In this document: positions 11,367 through 23,137 of the stretch, one piece after another
Layout of the letters: every line of letters begins with the position of its first letter
Position numbering within the stretch: the first letter of the stretch is position 1
Source: Lunularia cruciata
Taxonomy: Eukaryota > Streptophyta > Marchantiopsida > Lunulariales > Lunulariaceae
Direction: 5' to 3'
DNA: 64,000 bases
Assembly (NCBI GenBank): GCA_948567375.1
Contig: OX419759.1
Span: 52,542,593 to 52,606,592 of the forward strand
Made by a program: the position numbers and the translations under genes
The notes under the pieces: generated by a model
The model's input: the letters and a program-made list of their open reading frames with translations, nothing else
Database searches by the model: none
What the model was told of the DNA's origin: nothing

Positions 11367-12249
11367 ATGACCAACTAACAAAATAACTATGATTGCCAAC
11401 ACTAACTTCTCTAGCTTTTGAGCAAACTAGCTTTGGCATTGCAAATGTCATGACGAGTCACTAGAAACTAGTGTCCAAAGTCTCATTGCTTTGTCAACTC
11501 ATGAAGAGAAATGTAGATGGAAAATTATGCCTTCAAAACATTCTAGGGCTCCCAAGAGATGGATAGATTTTAATCATGGGAACAATAGTCAATGTGATGC
11601 CAGGTTGCTCCCAAAAAATTCTATGTGAGGTGTCTTTTGTTGAAATGAATGTGCTTATTGAACTAAATTCTACTGAAACAAAGTGCTCAGTGATATCAAT
11701 CTTGTTGAGCAAAAGATTACTGAATGTTGTTCACCACACTACACATAGAAACTCAAGAAGATATACAAACATGATACACAAAGAAGTAACAAGCATAGAA
11801 AGCTTAGATTAACTCTACATTAAGGTGGCTATGCATGAGACCCTTGTTAAATCCTAAACCTAAACAAGTGGCATGACTAAAGAGCACACCTAGTTTTGAG
11901 TCAGCCATGCAAACCAAAATTGTGTATTTAGTCATCCTTTGAGATTAGTCTACTCAGATGTCAACTTGGCATGTGAAATTGTAGGCCATGTGCTAGATCA
12001 CAACACTCCCACATGAACACCAAGTGTAAAGCTAAGTAAATTAAGGCCAATTTGACTTCTAAGTTGCATGAATCTTTCTATGGGCAGTGTCTTCATAAAT
12101 ATATATATATGCAAACTATTGTGCTATAGACAAGTAAACAAGAATTTTTTCTTTGCCTCTCTTACATCTCAAACATAGTGAAACTGCACAGCAAATATGC
12201 TTAATTTGCTTGTAAAACTCTAGATTGTGAATAAGTTGTTGTATTGATC
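11367..12249. other. No recognisable gene
   Basis: Lies between two direct copies of family G. An open frame of 78 codons at 11576-11812 (plus) matches nothing I know. The layout repeat, 1.1 kb, repeat in the same orientation could be a small LTR-type element, but no primer site or purine tract was found. Confidence 0.35.
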
Positions 12250-13000
12250 CGTTGTGGTCTATATTTTTTTAATACTCTAAGGACAAGAGAACTCTTCAAG
12301 AGAGAAAACATATATTTCACACTCAATCTTCTAATGCCCCAAAGGAGCACCTTCTCTTTATTATATAGCAAAGAGGATCCCCTCAAAGGAAGCTCCACCC
12401 TTGGATCAGATACATGGATTAGTGACCTGTCAGCGAGCTCCATCCTTGGATTAGTTGTTTGGATGGGTGACATGTCAGCCCTTGTCCTATCTAGTTGGTC
12501 TAGTTAGTAGGTCAAAATGGAATCTTTAAGGAATCTTCTTGTAGGAAGCTCAAAATTGCATGGGTAAGGTACTATTGGAAAGCTCTCAATGAGAAAAATC
12601 ATGAGGGGTTAGCCTTTTTCTCATGAGGGGGGAATCATTCTATTTTCAAGGCCCGATTCATCCATTTAGGCCTCTAAAAATGGCTTTAAAGCTTTCAGGC
12701 TATTTTTGGCTTCTACACTATTAGTAGAAGTGCTCTTTTGGTGATACTTCTATCTAATATATGTTCTCCATCATCTATAAGATCCTTCTAGATGTCACTA
12801 CCTCAAGTTTCACCACTAGATCATATGCCTAGCTATTGATTCTAAAGTTTCCAAGCATGGTTTGGTTTCTGGTCTATTATTAGTAAAAGTACTCTTTTGG
12901 TGATACATCTAGTTTATCCACTAAGTCCATCATGTATAACATCCTTCTAAATGTTACCAAACCAAATTTCATCTCTAGATCATAAGCAAGCATTCATTTC
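12250..13000 (-). repeat. Repeat family G, copy 3 (inverted)
   Basis: Same orientation as copy 2. It includes TTTATTATATAGCAAAGAGG, GGAAGCTCCACCCTTGGAT and two diverged subunits, each ending in a TTTCACC/TTTCATC-CTCTAGATCAT-like block (about 12800 and 12970), mirroring the double subunit in copy 1. Confidence 0.7.
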
Positions 13001-13089
13001 ATACTTGTTTGAGTAATAGCAACTAAATTTCCTAGTATCATACTTAAAATAGCTAAAACTTCTAAAATAATTTTCCATTCATCTGGTGA

Positions 13090-13240
13090 AAAGCCATGAC
13101 GTTTGCAAACCGTTACCATATGGTTGTTTTGTTTGAGTAGACGTTTGAGACAAACCGTAGATTTGGACTGAGAACTACATCAGCTGAACAACTGAGATTG
13201 AGACGGATGCAAATTAGTCTGAAATCGAACCCAATCTAAA
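13090..13240 (+). repeat. Fragment of family E
   Basis: About 150 bp closely matching 26415-26565 and 39000-39150 (GCAAACCGTTACCAT, GAGTAGACGTTTG, AACTACATCAGCTGAACAAC). The flanks do not match, so it is an isolated fragment. Confidence 0.8.
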
Positions 13241-14065
13241 GGTATCTTTTAATATAAAAATATAGAAATAAATAATTATTTTCATATAAGAAGCATAATA
13301 AAAAATTAATTCCAATACCGCTATTCCATGAAGAGCTTGTCATAGTTTACGGATTCTCTACCCTATTTACAGAACCAAGTGCTTTTGTAAATAACCCGAA
13401 AGGCACATGTCTATTTATGTATTGGCGTTCACTTATGTTCGAACAAGAATCTGTCAGTGTGCTTCAAGTTTTTTTGCAACCTCACGTTATGAAGCCAAAC
13501 TATACTTCGATTCCAAAACCAGCAAAAATAATAATTTCTACTGTACTTGCCATAGTCTTCACCCAAATATCTTTATTTGTTCTCACCCAGAAGCCATCCT
13601 TCAACCTTTTCTCTTCTCCTATGTCTCTTTCGGATAAAGATTATTTGATTGTTTAAGAGATTTGCATATGTAGATGAGATTGGATTAACAAAAAATTGTG
13701 TTAATGGGCCTTGGGGTCGGGCAAATCCATGGTCAAGAAATCTAAATTTCAATTCAAATTTCCAAGTGAAGTGCCAGATCCATGTAGCTTGTGTAATCTT
13801 TGCAAAGTTTTCCAGAGTGAGAATTCAAAATTTGGACAGAGAATGAGAGAGAAATCTATAGAAAATTCTATAGCATAAGCCAAACAAAACCAAGAGATAA
13901 TTGATAGAGAAGCAAAAAAAATAGTACAAATGTGAGATAACGTACAAAAAAGCAATTACTAGCAACTGAGATGCCACATATCAGTGCTCCAATGCTGCTC
14001 AAAAAAAGTATTGAAAAATACATGCATGAAATGAGTATGAATATGATGATACATGGTGAAAACAA
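13241..14065. other. No recognisable gene
   Basis: AT-rich. Overlapping frames of 60 to 87 codons occur on both strands at 13407-14131, with hydrophobic but family-less translations. Nothing supports coding. Confidence 0.4.
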
Positions 14066-15477
14066 CTTGATGATAGGGAAAATCCGGTGTAAATCAAATG
14101 GGCATAACTTTCTATTTGTGACTTGGATCAAAAGCTCTAGAATTCAGTAGAAAGCCTAAGATAAGTTTTCCAATCATAGAAAACAAACTCCAATATGATC
14201 AATATAGCTCCCTTGACAAGCTCTCAAACTTTAACTTTTTTTATTTTATTTCCACATTGTTTTCAAAATCCTTAATTCAGAGATTGCTCTTGGTTCTTGG
14301 TAACTTTCCCCATATTTCAAGATCAGAGAAACAATCAATATTAAAAAAAACTCTAGCAATCTAAAATACTCATTCATAATCACACAAATAGTAGGATTAA
14401 CACTCAATCATGATATGAGATAGAAATGCTCTACCAAGCTAATGAAATGCTCTACCAAACCTAATCCGACACCAACCCTAGATATGAGTCAATTCTTGAT
14501 TTGGGTTTATTTTTGAGCTCTTTAAACCCAAGTATGCTTGATCCAAGACCCTAAATTATCAATTTGAGTGATTCATATGAAACCTTTGTAGATAAGTACA
14601 AGCACTAACTACCAAAAATACTGGAAATTTTTATGAGATTATTCAAACTACAACTTAAGGAGTGACCAAAGTTTTGAACTTGATTAGCACCTCACTTTTG
14701 AGAGCTCCAACTTCAATTGACCAGATCTGATTTGGGATAGATCAAACTCTAAACTATAAGCACTTTGTCTACTCTCCAACCCTTTTAATAGATCATAAAA
14801 TGGTTCACATAGCTCTCCAAATTTTCTATCTTGTGCTCCTTGGTATGAATTTTACCCCCTTGATCCAATCAATAATATCTCTCAAAAAATTAGCTCAAAT
14901 TAATCAATTTTGTCTTCAAACCATAGCCTATCAACTCTTCTCTCCTTGACTGCCCTCCCCAAACTCCTTTGGTCCTTAAAAACTCCATACTTCCACTCTT
15001 GTACAGAATTTTTTATAATTTTGTCAGTTAGCTCCTTCACTTTTTGACAAATGGGCCCCACAACTCCATCTTCAAGGTCATGAGCAAAATTAGATTATAC
15101 TCCATCTATAAAATTATAGAGATTTTCAAATCTTAGATTTATTCATAAGTAAACACTAGGAGGACGACAAGATCCAAGTTTTCCATCATTGACTCCATAA
15201 ATGCCGCCCCAAAACATGCCACCATCCAATCCCATAAACCATCATGGTATAGAATCTTAGGTATGATGAGAAAAAATTTGGAACGGGCAAATCAGGACCA
15301 TGGTATATCTCTTGCTCAAATGCTTCTCTCACACTCTAACACTCGCTCTTTGCTACAACTCTCAACATCCTCCTCTCGCTCTAGATTCCTCAAACTAAAT
15401 CACACCTCCTTCTGTCCACTCTCCATCATCTTTATACATAAAAGCACTCAAAGAGTAGAAGACCATAATCTATGAAT
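14066..15477 (-). repeat. Repeat family R3, inverted copy
   Basis: Reverse complement of 23138-24608, and of 45362-46651 in part. Shared landmarks include the ACCATCATGGTATAGAATCT block (15240), CTCAAGAATTGAG-like sequence and the terminal GTAAATCAAATGGGCATAA (14090). No coding frame is preserved across the three copies, so it is probably non-coding element sequence. Confidence 0.85.
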
Positions 15478-15572
15478 CCTAAATCATATACATATATACA
15501 GATTGTTCAAATAGCAGAAGCTCATCCATAAGTTATGTCATACAACCTACTCCATATTCATGGAGATAAACC

Positions 15573-16028
15573 ACACTAGTTTATTTCTTCATGCGTTACA
15601 AAACCCACAACACAATAGAGTGCATTGTGCTTAGATTTTCTTTCATCAAAAGAGTTATTTACTTGTCCTTGGTGATACAAGAAATGATGACTAGAAACCA
15701 AGAATGCATGTGTGATGGTCAGTTAAGTTGCACTTTCCCTACCCAATACAAAAGGAAGTTTGGTAAATTGATGTCAAATTTCTTGACAGCTTGGATTGCA
15801 AGTGTGTACAATCATCCATAATAGTTTGGATACAATCTCCTATGGGGACCCCATAGTTAGCTAGTCAGTGTGCTCCCCTAAAAAAGAGTGTAATACAACA
15901 ATGTTCTTACAAAGACTAACTTTTTGGACAAAGATCTTTTTGGGAAGACATAAGCAAAGGCGAAGGATAGAACATACATCTTTGGCAAAGATTATGAGTT
16001 TTTGTTAACAACAAATTCACATCTTCAG
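15573..16028 (+). repeat. Inverted partner of 63530-64000
   Basis: This is the reverse complement of the last 470 bp of the window, from TGTTAACAACAAATT at its high end to AACCACACTAGTTTATT at its low end. Both copies hold a comparable frame of about 76 codons (15591-15821 here), sharing MMTRNQECMCDG and QYKRKFGKLMS, with several substitutions. The right end abuts copy B exactly where B's foldback is cut, so this insertion or rearrangement truncated B. Confidence 0.85.
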
Positions 16029-17279
16029 ATTACAGGATTGTGCCCAACGAGTGACTCCATTCATTTTGCACAATCTTGTCCCATGCCCGTCTTTACTACA
16101 AGACAATGCGGTTCTTCTTTGAAGCACGCTGCTCATGTAGCATAATCTATCTAGTCCACATCTGGTTTGTGGTTCTACAATTGATTAGTCTGTAAATACT
16201 TCTGTTTGATAGATGCATAGATGTACATTTCTACATCATTATCATTATTCTTGCTCTACCAATTGTTCCCTCCTACATCTACTATGGCTTGTTCTAGAGT
16301 CTCTTTCTCATTAATAATCCTTTAAGTCTCTTTGATTTGAAAACAATCATCATCTTGCATTTCCAAATCAATACATTTTCCCTTTTGAATCAACTAATGT
16401 ATATTATATCTCCTTGTTCCCATTGTGCTCCAATATACACTTAGATCTGAAAAGTTTCTTCTAGTATCTCAGTGTCTCTGCATTTCTACACCAAGAAAAA
16501 GCTTCTATCACTCTTGATGCATTGCAAAAGGGGTATCCATAACCTATCAAAAACTTTCATAAATACAGATGCAAATCTATAAAATATTTACAACATACGA
16601 CGAAAAAAAAAGGATACAAAAAATTTCTACAAATTTCCTCTTATTGCAAATCTAGTTGCATAAAGTGAGAAATGGAAGACCTGTATGCTAGTATGCAGGT
16701 TCTAAGTTAATGAAAATTTTGATCATGTTGCTTGGCCTTACTTCTCCAGATTACGACTCTCCCGTCTTGCTGCTCAAGCTTTGTTGACTGGGCTGCAAAC
16801 ATCTTGATGGAATAAACGACTTACTCAAAGGTACGACTTAAATACTCTAACTCTAGCTAATTGGATATCAGGTGTTATCTATGAACTCTAACACCTCTAG
16901 TATAGGTACATGTATATCAATACTTATGTACTTCTCTCTGAAAAGTACTTTCAATAATTCAATCTAAGGGATTTGGGGGTAATGTAAAAAAGAAGTAACT
17001 ACTTGTACAGTACGTGAGGAAAAAGTTTATGGGCTATTTATGGTACCCAGACTACATCCACCCTTACTAGATCTGAAGAAGAAAGATGATTAGTTATATT
17101 TTATGGTAGGCTGAGGCTTACCGATGGGTTTCTAAGCTTTAGTTAGAAAGAAATAATGAATATTCCACAAGTTAATATTCTTCCACCTCTAAAATGATTA
17201 ATTATATTCTAATTACCTCTAACTAATCTAATACGGAAGCATCAATTTCCCATTTGAATCCCCCGGTGTCCTTTAAAAC

Positions 17280-17612
17280 ATGGAACTTGTGTCACCGTCC
17301 ACGGAGCGATCCTCAGGCAATCATCGGGGCTTCGCTCCCAATCACGCTGGGGAAGGGTGTCCAAATCTCCCTGGGGGCGGAGTCTCTTGCGAGAAAGTTC
17401 AGGTTGACCACAGTGGCCACGGTTACCTTGAGGCCCAGATGTACTTCGTGGTTAACAACAACAACCCGGTTGCCTTCGGTCAAGCACCGTCCATTTCGGG
17501 CGGACAGCAAACCATCTCCGTACCAAAGATGTGTGGTGCCCGTGGGTGTTGGGAAGTCACGTCTTCACCTATATGTACATGCAAAGGGTTCGTTCTAATG
17601 TCGAATTCGTAG
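17280..17612 (+). other. Unidentified coding-like segment, copy B
   Basis: A 110-codon frame, more GC-rich than its surroundings, with convincing codon choice in its centre (GVSCEKVQVDHSGHGYLEA, then MYFVVNNNNPVAFGQAPSI). It includes several cysteines towards the end (MCGARGCW, CTC). I do not recognise the family. It may be one exon of a gene or a captured gene fragment. In copy C the same frame survives with a 12-bp in-frame insertion, while in copy A the centre is deleted. A second overlapping plus-strand frame (17254-17598) and minus-strand frames look like shadows. No partner exon was identified nearby. Confidence 0.4.
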
Positions 17613-18931
17613 CTAGAAGCACTTGCTGCGCTGGACTATTCTCAGAACCAATCTGCCTCGTGCCCAGAAGTACATGGCTTTTAATAATGATATCACACTC
17701 TGTTCATATATAATCCACAAGAAAACACTGTCAAAGAGTACACAACGAAGGAAGAATAATAAGATCTGGGTGGGTCTCCGTTTACTGCTTCTTCCTTCTC
17801 TTTATTATGGCTATAAATTCAACAAGTTTCGTAAGAGAAATTCTATTTGCAATGAAGATGAAACAGATCAAATGTATTCGTTGGATACTTCTTTAAAGAT
17901 GTAAAGACATATTTGCTTAATCGGTGATCAAACTCAAAACCAAGACTTTTACCGAAGGTGCAAGGAACAAACCCTAAAAGGAATAAAGATAAAAGTAAAC
18001 ATGGAAAATCAAAATCTCACTGAACTTAGATTGCTCAACTTGAAATCGTTGAGTAAGTACGCATAGATTGATGTCCAGGATGGCTCCATGAGAAGAGAAA
18101 TGCTGTACCTATAGCTATTAAGGACTATTATGCTGTTTCCACTTCATCTGTTAGTGAATATTTTAGTAGTGAGATGTTGACCCGTTTCCATCTTTTTCTT
18201 TTCGTTCAGAATCACGTTGAAATACTAATATTTATAAAATAAAATTCCTTCACACCTCAAGTCACTATAAGCCTGGGTATATCCTATACCGTCGATGTCT
18301 TTTTCGTCCATTGTCAAAATATTCATAGAAATACTGTAGCTGCTTGGTTGAATTTGAAGGTGGCTGATGCTTCTAAAGTCAGGGTTGAGCCTCGATTATG
18401 TTTAGCTAAGCTTTGAAATTAGAAATCTGCATTCAAAGATACCCATACCCAGGAATCTAGAATCACATAATATTTCTGTGAAAATTCATTGAAAGATGCT
18501 CAGATGTTTATTGAACTTTAACCCAACTTGATGTAACAGATTACAGTTGAGAACTAGATAGGCACTGGAATGTCCAGACTGATTGTCTGAACTTGCACAT
18601 CAGATATCATCATCAATTTGCATCAATTGACGTTAATGCAAACTCCTCGTACCCGTTATGTTGCGGAACTGCAGGTGCACACAGCGCTCCATTTATGTCT
18701 TCAGAAACAGGATGGATCTTCCAGATAAATTGTCCGAAAGTAGATCAAAAGATTTGAACTGTGATCCCCCAACAATAATTTGCATAATCTAGGGATAAAT
18801 CTAACATGCATAGCTGAAATCCAATCCTGCCGTGCAATCTTATTGCATCTGTCGGAGGATATCCCTGAACTGCAAGTATGCTGGCCCTAACATTTGACCG
18901 CTCCATCGCTACGCAAGGGAATCAGTTACCA

Positions 18932-20743
18932 TTACAAGCGGGCTTCGACGACAGCACAGTGTTTCCTCCATCCATAAGGATTCACTGTCTGAATATTGCC
19001 CATTGTGATCATAGCCACTCCGAAATCGTACAAGAATGACTGAGAGTCTTGCACGGCCTTGATAGCGTATTGTACCCCCAAGGGGTCGCTCATGAGTGTC
19101 ACGTCTGATTCCATAAGTCCTTTGTTTGTCAGAAGATCCAAGTAATAAGTAGAATCGAAAGTCCCATTTGTTGAGTCCGAGGCCATGAAGTTTAGAGGCT
19201 GGTCTTCTGGGCAGCGAGTCTTGAGCCAGGCAGCAAAAGCTGCGTCCAAAGAAGGGTCTGTATTATTTTGATCATCGAAGTTGTACAGTCTCTCAAGGAA
19301 TGCTCCACAGTGAAATTGTCCAATGGAATGTCCACCTGTATTTGATCATGAGGTCAAGCAAAAGGATTACGATGAGGGACGATAGCATGTGTTCAATCTG
19401 CAGTGCGCTCAGGCTAGGTCAATAAAGCGCTAAGTATGTGTATCTTGTTTAACAGGATTGATTCTAGATGTTGAAAACTTATAAGCACAGGAATCAGTAG
19501 ATCTGAAACCACACGGTTACATGCTCACCTAATTGAACTGCAACTGTGAACAAAATTCTGAAAGGATGCCTAAATGTGAAATCACTTGAGTGAACGTGAA
19601 AATTTTTGGGGGTCCGGTTGTACCTGACAGGATAATCATATCCCGTGCGTCAAGTCCAACTTTCGCGAAAGTAGCAACCAGCTGGGCAAAATCGTCTGTT
19701 CGTTTGGGCAAGCTACTGTTTACTGCTTCCGCGATTGAAACAGCCCCGTCCACTCTGCCCAGGAATACTGGCCAAGCCCAGCCACCAACCTGTGGTATGT
19801 GGTTATGTAAACACAGCAACATAGTAAGCCTCATCTTCTGTTCTGATGTCGGTTTCGAATTCTGATAGTTCTGCATGGGACTTTGAACTTCTATCTTCAA
19901 CGGCAATGGTAGCGTCTTCACGTCGCAAGGATGAAATAATCAAATTTTTTTTGTGGTTATAGATTGTCAATAGCTATAACTAGTGCTTTATCTAAGCTAT
20001 CTTATAGCGTACATAATGTCTATAGCTTATCATGGTCAGGCATAATCACTTGGAACTGTGGTCCTTGTTTGTGTCCTATTTTGCTTTCATCTTTGTACGT
20101 GGCACCGGTAGATGTCCAGGAAACAATTTCAGAATGTACTCACTCACCTTGGCAGTTGCGTCTCGTGCTACCAAAGCCAAAATGTCAGCACATGATACCA
20201 CACCAGGGCATTCACACTCGAGCTTCATTTTGATCTCATCAATCTTCTCGAAACCTCTTAAAGACCCTTTGTTTAGTAGAGCATCCTTTTCGGCTACCAT
20301 ATCTTGGGTTGAGTTGAGAAGCACGGATCCATCACAACCCTGTATATTCACATATTGCAAATCTCGTCACAAAACTGGCACTTTCAAGTTTCCTGTACAA
20401 GCTTAACTGTTCTCGACATAGTACACAAATTTTGCTTAGCATAAAGATTCGGACTAGAAACCTTTTCAAATCTTGGGAACAAATTTGGAATGGATAATAG
20501 AAAATAGTAACTTACTCCAACGAAGCAGTCATGGAAATGCAAACGCATAAGACCTGCAGCCAATCCCCAATCTGCCTCGACAATTGCATCTACCTGTTGC
20601 TTCACTACGGTTGTCACCTGTGGACAGGTATTCTTATAGAAATCCACAGAAAGTTCGGCATTTGAAACTACTGCTGCTACTCCCAGCAGAAACATCATCA
20701 CGCTCATTGCCAAGTATGACAGTGTCGACTGTGAGACTGCCAT
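18932..20743 (-). CDS. Class III (secretory) plant peroxidase, four exons, intact
   Basis: Exons on the minus strand are 20743-20516, 20339-20148, 19789-19624 and 19335-18932, all with GT-AG introns in phases 0, 0 and 1. They sum to 990 bp, or 329 residues plus TAA, the usual family length. Residues 1-29 form a signal peptide ([14 protein letters not shown], then [11 protein letters not shown]). RLHFHDCF holds the distal Arg67 and His71, exon 2 has GCDGSVLLN and [17 protein letters not shown], and LSGGHSIG holds the proximal haem ligand His198. The last exon has [11 protein letters not shown] and the [11 protein letters not shown] block. Such enzymes are haem proteins of the apoplast or vacuole that oxidise phenolics with hydrogen peroxide; the specific substrate is unknown. 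The start ATG has a good context (ACAATGGC). A near-identical broken copy lies at 57721-59536. Confidence 0.93.
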
Positions 20744-20890
20744 TGTGGAGACCTTGTTTGCTAGTGTCTTCTGATCTCTCGTCTAATTCCTGTATCGACG
20801 TAAGATTCGTGATCCCTTACCTAGCCAAAGGTAGTTCGACCCCCGCAAATGGTCAAAACCACCTTTCTGCACAATTATAAAAAGAGCGCG
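20744..20890 (-). promoter_or_regulatory. Putative peroxidase leader and TATA-like element
   Basis: About 130 bp upstream of the ATG the minus strand reads CTTTTTATAATTG, a possible TATA element that would leave a leader of roughly 100 nt. Copy C keeps the same sequence. This rests on position and motif only. Confidence 0.3.
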
Positions 20891-21519
20891 TGAGGAATAG
20901 CAAGAAGAAATTTGAATAACGAATCTGAAGTTGATCAGTGTGATTCAATTTAGGTGATGTCATGTATATGCACTTAGACCTATTGGCAAGACCTAGTTCA
21001 AACATGTAAACACCAAGAAAAAACTTCACTTACGTGCAAAGGTGAAGGGTGTGGAGAAGAACTCTCGACTTGTGAGTTGTGATCTGTGATAGTCCACCAT
21101 TTATACGTCATTTGGGCGACCTGAAGACTGCAACAGCCTTGTCTTTTCTCCCATACCTTCGTGGTCTGTGTTAGGCATGATCTATCGGAATAAATGTTGA
21201 CGAACCAGGAACGCATATCTTTAGTGTTAGACTAAGATTTAGAAGGATTCTTGGCATGGAATGAGGCACCGGGGTGGATTCGATGGCTGTTGTGAAGCAC
21301 TCCTGTAGATTTTGCATAGTTGCAGCTGAGGTGATAGATTGTTTTGGGTGGCAAGGATGACAGTAAATACTCCTAAGGGGTAAAACCCGCATAAGACTTC
21401 CTAGATATCCTATAGATGACCAGCCATCTAGTCAGAAACAAACAAGCTTTAGTAGGGAACGGGAAACCTTGTATAGTATCTGAGGTCATCCTCAACCGTC
21501 GTCGTATTAACTTCAACTA

Positions 21520-23090
21520 ACTCATTACCTCCTTCCCCATATTGCTATGGCTGTCAAAATTATGTGCAAATTCAAATGTAAACTCTGCATGTTTTCCAAC
21601 ACTTCTTGACATTTTCCTCCTCTTCCAAAAATCACTCTCAGCTTCTTTCACCCTTTGCCTTAAATTATTCTCCTTTATGAATATCAGATTTTGCTCCTCA
21701 GTGAGTCTACCTCTCCTAGATGGATCATCATTTACTTCATCACTTAATCATTAATTGGATCTCCATGGAATTGAGACGGCAATGAGTCAAACTCAAAGGG
21801 AGTCATATTCTCATCCTCTAGCTCATCTACCATAGGTAAGGCATGGCTAGTGTCCTCCTTGGATACAGGGAATTGAAAGCTGATATGGAGTATTGTGAGA
21901 TGGGAAGCAATTCTCATCTCTTAAAAAACTCCCAAGAAACAACATAGCCTCCAACCTCCAAGACTACTACTTCATCTTCTTATTGCAAGCTTGCAAAATC
22001 ATCAACAAATCTCTCCTCTCCAACACTTATATTTGCATCTACATCAATATTGGTAGTCTTGTCCTCAATTCCCATGGTAATTTCAACAATATCATTCTCA
22101 TCTCCAAGAGCCATATTTAAAACTGAAGGAGGGAATGTATTTCCTTTCCCCCAAACATGATATCCATTTGGTAGTAACAAGGACAACAAAAATTCAATTT
22201 ATTGTCAATGACCAACCCTCATTTGATTTCCATTTCAGTGATCTCTCCCCTATGCACTTACTTCTCCCTCCAGCCTCTGGCACAGTTCTTAGATTATTTT
22301 GCACCCTTCATAGTCTTGAGAAACCCAATACCTAAAGTCATCAAATGATTGGCATATACAAGAATGTTGTGCTCTTTTGCACCACTTGCTACCCATCATC
22401 TCCCCTATGTATTTTTCTAAAGTGCTCTGAGCCCTTCATATATTCAAGAAGTTTGCATATAGTGATGAGGAATCATACAGAACCAATCATCACATTGCTG
22501 CTATTACTTTGTTAATTGGAAAAGATTTGCTTGTGGCTTGAGGAATTTTATCTTCATTTCCTCTACATCTCATCATAGGAGAAGGCACATTCATTGGAGG
22601 ATTCAACAAAGGAAGCATATTTAGGGGATAAGGTATACAAGACCAGTTATTCATGGGAGGAGGAGGCACTACTAATACCGTTCTCAAAAGACTTAGAAAT
22701 CTCAAGTTTGGACTAACATTTTGAGGAATTTGGACAATATGATGGACAAGAAGGTGCACTCACTGATAAAGACTCAGTATGATCTAGACTGTTTTCTAAA
22801 AATGTACATGTGTTTGGAGGAGCTACAAAGAAAATTGGAGCATAAATAACCATCTATAAATTGCTATATATAGTTGAACCAATTCTATGCAATCAAAGTA
22901 TCAAGATTAAAATCTGCAAAGTTGGCACACATATGCTCAAAATCAGCAACAAGAACATCCTTAATTTCTTCATATGCAGCCCAAAGGTGTCTCTATTCTT
23001 TGAACATGGATGATTGCAAATTGAACCTGTAGCTGTGGAAAAAACTATTTTGACTTCTGAATTTGAATCTCAATTTCACTTGCAAGAGGA
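21520..23090 (-). repeat. R2 repeat with degenerate minus-strand ORF (in copy B)
   Basis: One of four R2 copies. Read on the minus strand, the remnants include a Trp/Cys-rich block (WCKRAQHSC, FDDFRYWVSQDYEGCKI), then a block with DENDIVEITM, then RRGRLTEEQNLIF and FWKRRKM near 21650. The order is the same in the other copies. Stops and frameshifts break it. I do not recognise the protein; a transposon-encoded DNA-binding accessory protein is one guess. The insertion lies upstream of the peroxidase and is shared with copy C. Confidence 0.6.
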
Positions 23091-23100
23091 GACATCTCTT

Positions 23101-23101
23101 G

Positions 23102-23136
<35 letters not shown>

Positions 23137-23137
23137 C
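23101..23137. repeat. CT/TA microsatellite at a duplication edge
   Basis: A run of CT followed by a run of TA lies precisely at the junction between copy B and the R3 repeat. It may have formed or promoted the breakpoint. Confidence 0.9.

Larger units (their letters stand above)
16029..23090 (+). repeat. Segmental duplication, copy B
   Basis: This corresponds to copy C at about 54800-61890 and, in its first 2 kb, to copy A. It has deletions relative to A and C near 17030 (loss of the GTGATAAGAGTATGCGATAAG stretch) and near 17246. Contents in order: truncated foldback, coding-like segment, 3' flank, peroxidase gene, its upstream region and an R2 repeat. The right end (AAGAGGAG) is replaced by a CT/TA microsatellite and an R3 repeat. 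Confidence 0.95.

Noticed and set aside
20032-20406. 124-codon plus frame, also seen at 58827-59201
   Set aside because: It is antisense to peroxidase exon 2 and its introns; conservation follows from the duplication.
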